DNA of 64,000 bases from Luzula sylvatica (taxonomy: Eukaryota > Streptophyta > Magnoliopsida > Poales > Juncaceae), in contig OX326959.1 in the NCBI GenBank assembly GCA_946800325.1, positions 21,582,242-21,646,241 of the forward strand. Reading direction: 5' to 3'. The position numbers and the translations under genes are program-made. Position 1 is the stretch's first letter. Every line of letters starts with the position of its first letter. Below, piece by piece: positions 53,922 to 64,000 of this stretch. The notes beneath the pieces were generated by a model. That model made no database searches. It had not been told where the DNA came from and saw nothing but the letters and a program-made list of their open reading frames with translations.

Positions 53922-56900
53922 GATCGCCATCGATTCGAGGGTCGAATCATAGTCGTATATTAGATATACGCACGGGTTATCAAAGTTCGTACCCGTTTGC
54001 ATGATGTTACATATAGAGAAAGTCAAATTCCGTTAAAATCACAAGTGGAATTCGCTAGAGATCGATCAAAAGTTGATTGAGAGTATCTAGGAATGATCGG
54101 GAAAAAGTTTCATGATTTATCGTTTTGGAAACGAGCGAAAACGGACGAAACGGCAAAATCTGCAGAAAATTAGAATACGAAACAGTGAGTAAAACTAAGA
54201 TAATTTTCAGTGGGAAACTCCAAATTGATTGGATCAAATTGGCGTAGTTAGATAATGAGATTATATATGACTTTGATACAGAATGTTTTTTGATTTGAAC
54301 GAATTATCAGTGTCGTTTTTATGGAATACTGAAAGGGTCCGACTGTTTGACATACAGAGACTAAAACGTAAGTATATGTCGCATCGAAACTCCAATTGAG
54401 TCCAATCCAATTGGGTTAGTTAGATAATAAGATTATCTAGAACTTTCGTTCACGTTCAAAGTCGGTTGGAACAATTTAATAATTTTGTTTCAACAGAATA
54501 CTGAAAAGGTGTCTGTAGTTTTCTGGTTGAAAAGGTGTGTATTGGATATACTTACCTTTTCGTTTGTTCGTATTTTACTAAAACTGGTATAACTTTCAGT
54601 AGGAAATTACGATTTGAATGGTTCAAATTGTGTTAGTTAGATAATGAGATTATCTAAAACTTTCATGTTGTAATATATTTCATTTGAGCGAAGTATTAGT
54701 GTTGTTCTAATGAAATACCGAAAGGGTGCAGAAAAACAGTTTTTCTGCCGCCCCGGGGGCATTTTTTGGCGCCCCGGACGCGTCCCGGGCGAGGTTTTCT
54801 CGCGCCCCACGGCCCCTGCGTTACAACGGATGGGGCAGTCCGTTATAACGGACCCTTCTCTGGATGCTCGGAATTTTGAGTTCTTTATATCGATTTGATC
54901 GGCATCAAACATACTTGCATATAGGACAAGTAATTATTTATAATAATTAATTTTCCCAAATAAAATCATATCCATATTGAAAATCTTGTGATAGTGATAT
55001 AATATGCTTATGTCACGAATTAAAAAACATGCAATGTCATGATCCCTCATAATATTTAAGTCATGGAAATGCCTTCCATATCCACAAGTACCGAGTTCGG
55101 TGTTACGTTTCACGTGGGTTCAGGCTAAAGTCGGGCACGTGATATTGAAACAATCGAAAGGGTGGCAAGCGTTAAATCGGGACTTGTGAGGCACAGGCTA
55201 AATTCGACTCACTAGTAGCTTATTTGAACGATACGTTGGAGATGGTTGTGACTTAACCGTCCAGGCCAATCAGATTGGAGTTCGGGGCATAGATAGGATG
55301 CATACACGGAACTGGGATTGTATGGGATACGATCCATCACCGAAATCCTATAAAGGTTCAAGAGTCGTATTGGATACGATTGGATATAATCCTACCTAAA
55401 TAACGGGATCCCACCCGATAGGCTAAAGTCACTTGTGGGAGGAACGGAAATATGGGTCTTGAGTGTTATGGACTTGGAGTCCCGTATCGGTATGAGGGTT
55501 ATCGATTCGATAAAATAACACTGTCATATATTCATCATATAAGCATATAGATTAAGTACGCACGGTTAGGAGTTAATCTTCATCATCCGTTTAGAATTAT
55601 GTTTTCAAGCAACACCAAATATATTGATGAGATCGATATGATAGATGGCTTTTGGGCCGGAATTACCGTTATTAACCTTGATAGTCAAAGAATAGTTCTT
55701 AGACTTAAAGGAACGTGTTGGACACGGAAATGGTAGATTCGGGGCTCGAGGCATTGGCTTTAGAGAAAGCCGGGTTCGATAAACTTTAAGAAGGAATCGA
55801 ACGATATTACGTGCCTTGTGGTGGCATGTATAGACGCATATTCTCAAAATTGTTTTGAGAATTCGGGTGTATATGAAAGTAAAACACAGCGCTCATGAAA
55901 TAGTTTCAAAAGCTAGAGCGCGTTGAATGATTCAATGCGGCTCAAAGAGTAGGTTAATTTTGAGACGCCTTATGGGTCTTGAATTAACACTCGTGTGTTG
56001 ATGGTACGAGATTTGATCGTCGTGACCGAATATCATATGCATTCGATAGATAAGTCGATCCCGAAATTGCATGAGATGCGATTTAAATTTGAATTGGAGA
56101 TGCTCGGAGTATCCGAGGAATCCAATGCATATAGATGCGTGGATGTCCTTGTAATTCAAAAGCGGGATCGAAAGAAATGTATGTCTAAGGGTATTTTGGG
56201 AAAATATTTTCCAAAATGGAAAGTTCGGACAAGGAGTTGTCCAAACTAGTGACTCAAAGAATGGTGAAATCCGAGGAGGATTAAACCTAGAAGTTGATTG
56301 CTTCCTTTGGCATTGCCGTCTTAGCCATATAAACAAGACACGCGTATCTAGATTCCATGTGATGGATTGCTAGAATCATTCGAATTAGATTCGATTGATT
56401 AATGCGATACTTATTTATTAGGCAAGACGACAAAGGGCATCATTCTCCAAAGATTGGAGAAAGATCCAACGAATTATTGGAAATTATATTTACATATGAT
56501 GTTCCGATAAGTTCCGAGACAAGAGGAGGCTATCGGTATTTTGTTACGTATATGGACGGTTAAAGTAGATATGGAAATATCTATTTAATGCGTGCCGAAA
56601 CGGAGACTTTTGAAAGGTTCAAAGAGTTTCAAAAACGAAATATGAAATCAACTAAGCAAGAAAATCAAAGCTTTTCGATAGGATCGAGAAGGCGAGTATT
56701 TGAGCTAAACCTTTCGATAGGATCGAAGAGGCGATATTTGAGTCATGAATATTGATGATCATTTATGATTGTGGAATCGTTTCACGATTGTCTTCATTTG
56801 GAACATTGAGATGTGTCCGAAAAGAGGAAATGAACGCATGCTGGACATGGTTCAATAAATGATAAGCCAATAGGATCTCCCAAAAATGTTTTGGGGATAC

Positions 56901-57421
56901 GCCCTTGAGACAGCGGCACTAATGAATGGTTGCATATAAGATATGTACCATAAACCTTCTAATCGGTACAAAAGATGCCATATGAGATATGGATCGGAAT
57001 GGTTCCGAAGTTGTCATTTGTACAGATTTGAGGATGTGGGTATATTTCGAAATTTGTTTCGGTTAAACTCAATCCCAAATCTGGAAATTGTTCGTTTATC
57101 CTTAAGGAAACTAAAGGGTATTAGTTCTAACGTCCCGACGAAAATGAGATTTTCGTGGCTCGAAGAGATGCCTTCTTGGAGGAGGACTAGATGCGCACAA
57201 GTTTGGAACTTGGTGCCATTTATCTCTATGCGGGCAAGTGGGAGTAGAATAAATCTCGAAAGAGTTCGTGATTTGAAAATGAACATTGTACTGATAAAAG
57301 TTGACATGGCTTCATCAAGAGTTGATGAACGTAAGTCGAACACACAAAGGAATTTTTCGTAGATCAAGTAGGCTATATCATAAGCCGGTAAATACGGATT
57401 TATCGAGGCTAATGATGATAG
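53922..57421 (+). pseudogene. Decayed copia polyprotein of element B, 5' part (leader, gag, integrase)
   Basis: Plus-strand counterpart of A from 52524 back to about 34775, without the CACTA insertion. A leader of about 1.5 kb is followed by gag-like sequence (55.7-56.1 kb), GAG-pre-integrase (LWHCRLSHINKTR near 56308), the integrase core (GGYRYFVTYMDG, a stop, then SRYGNIYLMRAE near 56530-56610), WGYALETAALMNGCI (near 56895) and the start of reverse transcriptase (about 57160-57230). Stops and frameshifts interrupt every domain, several at the same places as in A. It cannot encode a protein although the LTRs of B look recent. Confidence 0.85.
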
Positions 57422-58484
57422 TGTTGGGAATTCACCCATCCCCGGGCCCGCGCAGCGGATATGAAGGCCCGGTCCGGTTCCCTAAATCCAAGATCACGCC
57501 ATGACTTCGAGGGTACGATGCAAAGTAGGATAGACGATTACCAGCGTGAAATTGATCACGCACGACGGGTTGATCGCTCGCATCCTTCTTTTCCTTCGGT
57601 GTCACGTTGGTGACTAGCCCGTACGTCCCATACCACACGTCTCCCACCGTCTTGACACGCCTCGGGTTGTCTTCGTGCGTTCCATGCCCGCATGCTTCCA
57701 CAGCCCGTTACTCGATTCGCTCGTTTCCGTCTCCGGCAGATTTCGTTCCTCCGAATCGATCACAACCGAAAGAGCCCCAGATGTTGCTCCTCTACTTGTA
57801 TCCACCTTGACTCGTAAGACGTCGGTCGCGGGTGCAACTGCCTAGACGATGCATCGGCGAACTTGCTCGATTGATTGATTCTCTATACCGGAAAACACCT
57901 TTTCACGGTTTCTCTCTCTTTACACCCTTTCTCTCTCTAGAAAGTTGTCTCACAATTCTCTGGAATATTCTGAATTAATTAACTGAATGAACCACACCAG
58001 ATGAGAGAGAAAAATCCTATTTATATCATATATGATTAGGATTGGCCAAAAGACATGTATATCCAATATACACTCTTTCACACAGAAAGTTGCATGTATC
58101 TGCCCAGTATTCTGTCCATACAAAATTGGTAAATTCCTCTGACAGAAAATAACCCAACACTAAAGTTGTAGATAATCTTATTATCTACACGACCCAATTT
58201 GGCCTGGCCCAATTGGAGTTCGTATGCAAAAGTTATGACTGTTTTACTAACTGTATGTCATACTGTTGCACCCTTTCGGTATTTCATAGAAACGACACTG
58301 ATACTTCGTTCATATGAAATATATTTCTATATGAAGGTTGTAGATAATCTTATTATCTATCTAACCCAATTTGAACCATTCAAATTGGATTTTCCTACAG
58401 AAAGATATGACCACGAATGTACGCTTACATTCGTTTATCCTTGTGTACACTTTTACGGTTGATCCTGAAACTGTATTTCCTTCA
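57422..58484 (-). mobile_element. 3' LTR of copia element D
   Basis: 1063 bp, TGTTGGGAATTCACCC to TTTCCTTCA, followed by GTCTCCCACTCAA (reverse complement of the polypurine tract). D is inserted in B on the minus strand. It is clearly more diverged from B's LTRs than those are from each other. Confidence 0.85.
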
Positions 58485-61005
58485 GTCTCCCACTCAATTT
58501 CAGATCTACCTAAAAGGTACTCATGCATATCCAATATGCACGATTTTAGAGAATATAGCTCGCGTATCAAATACCAAGCTACGCACATCTTATGTGCCAA
58601 CTTTATAATCAAGCCCGACTTAGTACGACTCGTTGTGTGACCAGGTAGGTTCGGTTAACGATGGCAGTAGGCTGTTTCCATAGCACTACAAGCCCATGAG
58701 CGGGATCTAGTCACTCCATCATGGCTACCCATGTTAACACGAAGAATGATTGTGATCATTGTGCCTATCTCGAATAGCGGTCATTAGTTCTCTTGTTATC
58801 GATATCCGTTAATCAAAAGGCATGGTGATTGTCATCCTTATATTTTGATTAACTATACTTATTCCTCGAGTCCGAATTGAGTTAACAAATTTCAATCGAT
58901 ATTAACCGTTAATATCATTGACTGTGGCCACAGTTTTCGTTAATCAATTCATCGAGTGGCCAAAGAGATATCTCTTCCTTTCGAAATAAACAATTCCTAT
59001 CTTGGAGACTCACATTGAATTCCGTATTTCGGACAATACCCCATGATGACCGTTTTAACTCCCTGTTACGATGAGCGTAAGATCATATCAAAGCATTGTG
59101 TTACGCACGTAACGCAATCCATGGTCCCCTCAAGTATGAAGAACCTAATACCCTACTCGTCGCGAGTCCATCTATAATGACTAAACCATGTCATGGTCTC
59201 GCGGCTTCGGTCATATCTAATATATGTCACCTAGCATATATCTACGTTCCCGTTTCGACAAACACGTTTGTCCTATGATTAGCAAAACATAATCATCTCC
59301 TCGGCTAACGTACTAGTGTACGCGTTCAGTCTATTCCCTTGTAATAGAAATGCTTCTCTCTTAAGCAAACTGACCCGCGACTAGGGATGTTTAGAAATGG
59401 AACTTTAAGTGTGACGGTTCCGCTGCACATGGTCCTCAACCATGTCGACGTCCACACAAGTTCAAATCAAGGTTCTTGTAATCATATTACACAACCCCGC
59501 ACACAGTTTTCATATAAGGTGAATGCATGAAAATTTAAGTAAACAAAATTTTTAAAAGGGATGCATTCATACGGATTAAGTATTTGGGTGATACAACGTT
59601 TACCTATGGGTATCTCCATACCCACAACCAGCGAGGACTATCGTATTAGATAACTACACTCTACTCTCTTCTTCCTCCTCTAGGTATCTCCATACCCATA
59701 GTCATCGCATGACAGTCACGCGCGACTAGAGAGAGCGGTTATGTAAACGGGTCCGCACGTTGCCGTTAGTGTTAATCAACATCAGGTTTGGAACATTTTC
59801 AATACCTACGATCACATCATTTCATAAAATTTCATGGATCAATGAAATTTTCTGAGTATTGGCTAGAAGTGGTTGTGACCTCGGCATTTTTGGCTTGTAC
59901 TATTGCGTGTCACGCAATATACAACCATAAATCCGATAACTCGTGACTACTCGAGTTTGGTCATGTATCCTTGATCCATACCGCTTCCTTTTGTGATTCA
60001 TAACCACAATATACTCGCCTCCGTAAATAGAATCATTATTGATCATGTGGAACCTTTCCACATAACCATGTTTTCGTTTAAGCAAATCATGTACACACTT
60101 TGTGATCGAAAGTCGTGCTACATATTTGGACGTGCTAAATCTTTGGAAACTGTCGTTGTTATAACTCTTTATAACCAACACGTCCTCCACACCATTATAG
60201 ATAAAATAAAATCCTGAATTCTTTTGTAAAGTATTCAAGGGTACATTCACCGCTATCAATACAAATCCCGATGAATTTAAATATACATAACCATTATGTA
60301 TATATATATGTATAACCATTATACATTCACAAGAGTTAGTCTCTTGTAATCGCATTACATTCAAACTCGTGTGATTGCTTTGGATTTTATTGATGGTGAA
60401 TTAGACGCTTCATCCATACGACATATAGCCACATACATATCATGACAGATATAATAGATCCTCACATCGAATGTAAAGCATCATATTTTTATTTTCGCCC
60501 TGCTTGATGTCTCACATCGAGCCGTAGAAAATTTCTGCCATTCGACATCTCTATTTAACTCCGCCAAGGAGTTATATGTTGAAAACCTTTTTCAACAATA
60601 TGTCGATATACGTGCTATAATATAGAACGAAGAACTTCTTAGATCTATCCTATAGATCTTCACGCTTAATTTATAAGCGGTATCGCCTAAATTTTGTGTC
60701 GTTACAAGAAATATAACGCGGCTCCCACTAACCTTCATGTGTACACAAAGTTTCCATTCGTTCCGACAATGTTATAGCAGTTTATAACTTCATCAAAACG
60801 AATATTCCAATTTCGAGAAGCTTTCTCTAATCCATCATATGGATCGTTAAAGCGTGCATATCTTATCCCCGATTCTTATGAATCAACAAAACCGTAAGGT
60901 TGTGTCAAGTACACATCCTTTCATAAAATTTCTGTCAAGAAATTCGATTTTGACATCCATTTTGCCACATCACATAGTCATAATACGCGACCACGTCAAA
61001 CAGAA
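58485..61005 (-). pseudogene. Decayed copia element D, RNase H and reverse transcriptase part
   Basis: Read on the minus strand it covers the reverse transcriptase (DVKTxFL region near 60.9 kb), RNase H (near 59.9-60.1 kb; VYGGEYIVVMNHKRKRYGSR) and the 1 kb noncoding 3' region. It ends abruptly near 61.0 kb, where the plus-strand half of B begins, so all 5' parts of D (integrase, gag, 5' LTR) are absent. It is stop-ridden throughout. Confidence 0.82.
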
Positions 61006-61021
61006 TTTTGCCACATCACAT

Positions 61022-63604
61022 AGTCGGACTATGAAGAAACGTTTTCGCATGTTGCCATGCTTTCCCATTCTCGAAATTCTGCTTGCCATGGTCGCGTATT
61101 ATGACTATGTGATATCGCAAAATGGATGTCAAAACCGAATTTCTTGACAGAAATTTTATGAAAGGACGTGTACTTGACACAACCTTACGGTTTTGTCAAT
61201 TCATAAGAATCGGGGATAAGATATGCACGCTTTAACGATCCATATGATGGATTAGAGAAAGCTTCTCGAAATTGGAATATTCGTTTTGACAAAATTATAA
61301 ACTGTTATAAAATTGTCGAAACGAATGGAAACTTTGTGTACACATGAAGGTTAGTGGGAGCTGCGTTATATTTCTTGTAACGACAAAGGATTTAGACGAG
61401 ACCGCTTATGAATTAAGCGTGAAGATCTATAGGATAGATCTAAGAAGTTCCTCGTTCTATGTTATAGCACATATATCGACATATTGTTGAAAATGGTTTT
61501 CAACATGTAAACTCCTTAGAGGAGTTAAATCGAAATGTCGAATGGCAGAAATTTTCAACGGCTCGATGTGAGACATCAAGAAGCGCGAAAAGTAATAATA
61601 TGATGCCTTACATTTGATGTTAGGATCTATTATATCTGTCATGATATGTATATGGCTATCTGTCATACAAATATAGCGTCTAGTTCACCGTCAATAAAAT
61701 TCATGGGAATCACATGAGTTTGAATGTAATTCGATTACATGAGACTAACTCTTGTGAATGTATAATGGTTATACAAATATATACATAATGGTTATGTATA
61801 TTTAAACCCATCGGGATTTGTATTGAAAGAGGTGAAGTTTATCCTTGAATACTTTGCGAAAGAATTCAGGATTAATTATATATAATGGTGTGGAGGACGT
61901 GTTGGTTATAAAGAGTTATAACAAACAACAGTTTCCAAAGATTAAGCACGTCCAAATATGTAGCACGACTTTCGATCACAAAGTGTGTACATGTTTTGCT
62001 TAAATGAAAACACGGTTATGTGGAAAGGTTCCACAAGACCAATAGTTTATGATTCTATTTACGGAGGCGAGTATATTGCGGTTATTAATCGCAAAAGGAA
62101 GTGGTATGGATCAAGGATACATGACCAAACTCTAGTAGTCACGAGTTATCGGATTTATGGTTGTTTATTGCGTGAGACGCAATAGTACAAGCCAAAAATG
62201 CCGAGGTCACAACCACTTCTAGCCAATACTCAGAAAATTTCATTTGATCCATGAAATTTTGTGAAAAGATGTGATCGTAGGTATTGGAAATGTTCCAATC
62301 CGGATGATGATTAACACTAGCGGGAACGTGCGGACCCGTTTACAAAACCGCTCTCTCTAGTCGCGCGTGACTGTCATGCGATGACTATGGGTATGGAGAT
62401 ACCTAGAGGAGGAAGAAGAGAGTAGAGTGTAGTTATCTAATACGATAGTCCTCGCAGGTTATGGGTATGGAGATACCCATAGGTAAACGTTGTATCACCC
62501 AAATACTTAGTCCATATGAATGCATCCCTTTTAAAAATTTTGTTTACTTAAATTATTATGCATTCACCTTATATGAAAACTGTGTGCTGGGTTGTGTAAT
62601 ATGATTGTTACATGAACCTTGATTTGAACTTGTGTGGACGTCGACACGGTTGAGGACCATGTGCAGCAAAACCGTCACACTTAAAGTGTCATTTCTAAAC
62701 ATCCCTAGTCGCGGATCAGCTTGCTTAAGAGAGAAGCATTTCTATTATTAGATAATAGACTGAACACGTACACTAGTACGTTTGCCGAGGAGATGATTAT
62801 GTTTTGCTAATCATGGGACAAGGTGCTTGTCGAATCGGGAACGTAGATATATGTTAGGTTACATGTATTGGATATGACCGAAGCCGCGAGTCCATGACAT
62901 GGTTTAGTCATTATAGATGGACTTGCGACGGATGGGGTTTTAGGTTCTTCATACTTGAGGGGATCATTGATTGCGTTACGTGCGTAACACAATGCTTTGA
63001 TATGATCTTATGCTCACCGTAACAGGGAGTTAAAAGGGTCATCATTGGGTATTGTCCGAAACACGGAATTCAATGTGAGTCTCCAAGATAGGAATTGTTT
63101 TTTCCGAAAGGAAGAGATATCTCTTAGGCGCCGCTCGATGAGTCGATTAACGAAATCTCTGGCCAGAGTCAATGATATTAATGGTTAATATCGATTGAAA
63201 TTTGTTAAATCAACTCGGAATCGGGGAATAAGTGTAGTTAATCAAATTATAAGGATGACTATTACCATGCCTTTTGATTAACGGATATCTTAAACAAGAG
63301 AACTAGTAACCGCTATTCGAGATAGGCACAATGATCACAATCATTATTCGTTTAACATGGGTAGCTATGATGGAGTGACTAGATCCCGCTCATGAGCTTG
63401 TAGGCATTGGAAACAACCTACTGCCATCGTTAAGTCGAACCTACATGGTCACACAACGAGTCGTACTAAGTCGGGCTTGATCATAAAATTGGCACATTGG
63501 ATGTGCATAGCTTGGTATTTGATACACGAGCTATATTCTCTAAAATTATGCGTATTGGATATGCATGAGTACCTTTTAGGTAGATCTGAAATTGAGTGGG
63601 AGAC
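61022..63604 (+). pseudogene. Decayed copia polyprotein of element B, 3' part (reverse transcriptase, RNase H)
   Basis: Plus-strand continuation of B. It starts about 265 bases further along the family sequence than where the 5' part stops at 57421, so B lost that piece at the D junction. RNase H landmarks are at 61985-62180 (FCLNENTVMWKGSTRPIVYD, GGEYIAVINRKRKWYGSR) with the catalytic TEAE region replaced. The C-terminal LRYLEEE-like region at about 62395-62420 and about 1.1 kb of noncoding 3' sequence follow, up to the polypurine tract GAGTGGGAGAC (63594-63604). Confidence 0.85.
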
Positions 63605-64000
63605 TGAAGGAAATACAGTTTCAGGATCAACCGTAAAAGTGTACACAAGGATAAACGAATGTAGTCGTACATTCGTGGCCATAACTGTCAGTGGGAAAAT
63701 CCGATTTGAATGGTTCAAATTGGGTTAGATAGATAATTAGATTATCTATAACCTTCATGTAGAAATATATTTCATATGAACGAAGTATCAGTGTCGTTTA
63801 TGTGAAATACCGAAAGGGTGCAACAGTATGACATACAGTTAGTAAAACAGTCATAACTTTTGTATACGAACTCCAATTGGGCTGGGCCAAATTGGGTTGT
63901 GTAGATAATGATCCTATTAGGTTGGTTGATGTTCTGTCAGAGAAATTTATCAATTTTGTCTGGACAGAATACTGACCAGGTTCATGCAGTTTTCTGTGTG
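63605..64000 (+). mobile_element. 3' LTR of copia element B, cut by the window end
   Basis: First 396 bases of the LTR. Compared with 52876-53281 I see three or four substitutions and one replaced stretch of about 12 bases (after GTGTAGATAATGA). The rest lies beyond the window. Confidence 0.9.

Larger units (their letters stand above)
58089..64000. repeat. Long inverted repeat made by copia elements D and B
   Basis: The left arm (58089-61000) and the right arm (about 61085-64000) are reverse complements with high identity by eye, separated by less than 100 bases. The right arm is cut by the window end; the true arms may extend further into the LTRs (left to 57422). Confidence 0.88.

Overview
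This is a 64 kb piece of a eudicot plant nuclear genome. It is AT-rich and full of plant transposon families (Ty1/copia, Ty3/gypsy of Athila type, CACTA, hAT and Mutator-like MITEs, Helitrons). It has two recognisable host genes: a CC-NB-ARC-LRR resistance-type gene and a four-exon SCARECROW-type GRAS gene. I cannot name the species from the sequence.

Left part (1-26.5 kb), gene-bearing. A roughly 1.4 kb unclassified repeat occurs twice in tandem (601-1988 and 2072-3722), directly upstream of an intronless RPS2/RPS5-like CNL gene (4353-7090, plus strand). The CNL reading frame is broken by one base in an A11 run. A third copy of the repeat (19290-21516) lies 3' of the SCARECROW gene (21791-24536, minus strand) and has been hit by two MITEs, one with a 9-bp target duplication that can be checked against empty sites in the other copies. 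Between the genes lie a 1.56 kb hAT derivative, a 506-bp hAT-like MITE, three of the window's four Helitron 3' termini, a possible LINE remnant and a possible very small multi-exon gene.

Right part (27.4-64 kb), a nested transposon block. A minus-strand copia element (C) is split by a second minus-strand copia (A). A is split by a CACTA element (36811-51557, 3-bp duplication AAT). The CACTA is split by an internally deleted copia (E, duplication GAAAG). E's LTR is split by a young Athila-like gypsy element (37527-46027, duplication AAATC, LTRs nearly identical). That is five levels of nesting, four of them supported by direct sequence evidence at both ends. A plus-strand copia (B) starts inside the 5' LTR of A and runs off the right end. 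A minus-strand copia (D) sits inside B, so that D and the right half of B form a long inverted repeat centred near 61.0 kb. A solo LTR with a perfect 5-bp duplication (29433-30512) and a CACTA end fragment lie inside C.

Main points of interest: the approximately 3 kb-per-arm palindrome at 58-64 kb; a copia family whose coding region is full of stops although one copy has nearly identical LTRs (suggesting mobilisation in trans); arrays of a TTCGTTCGAACGAA-type palindrome in the LTRs and leader of that family; and two single-base homopolymer frameshifts in otherwise intact reading frames (CNL and gypsy gag), which may be assembly errors. All similarity statements are by eye; no alignment or database search was run.
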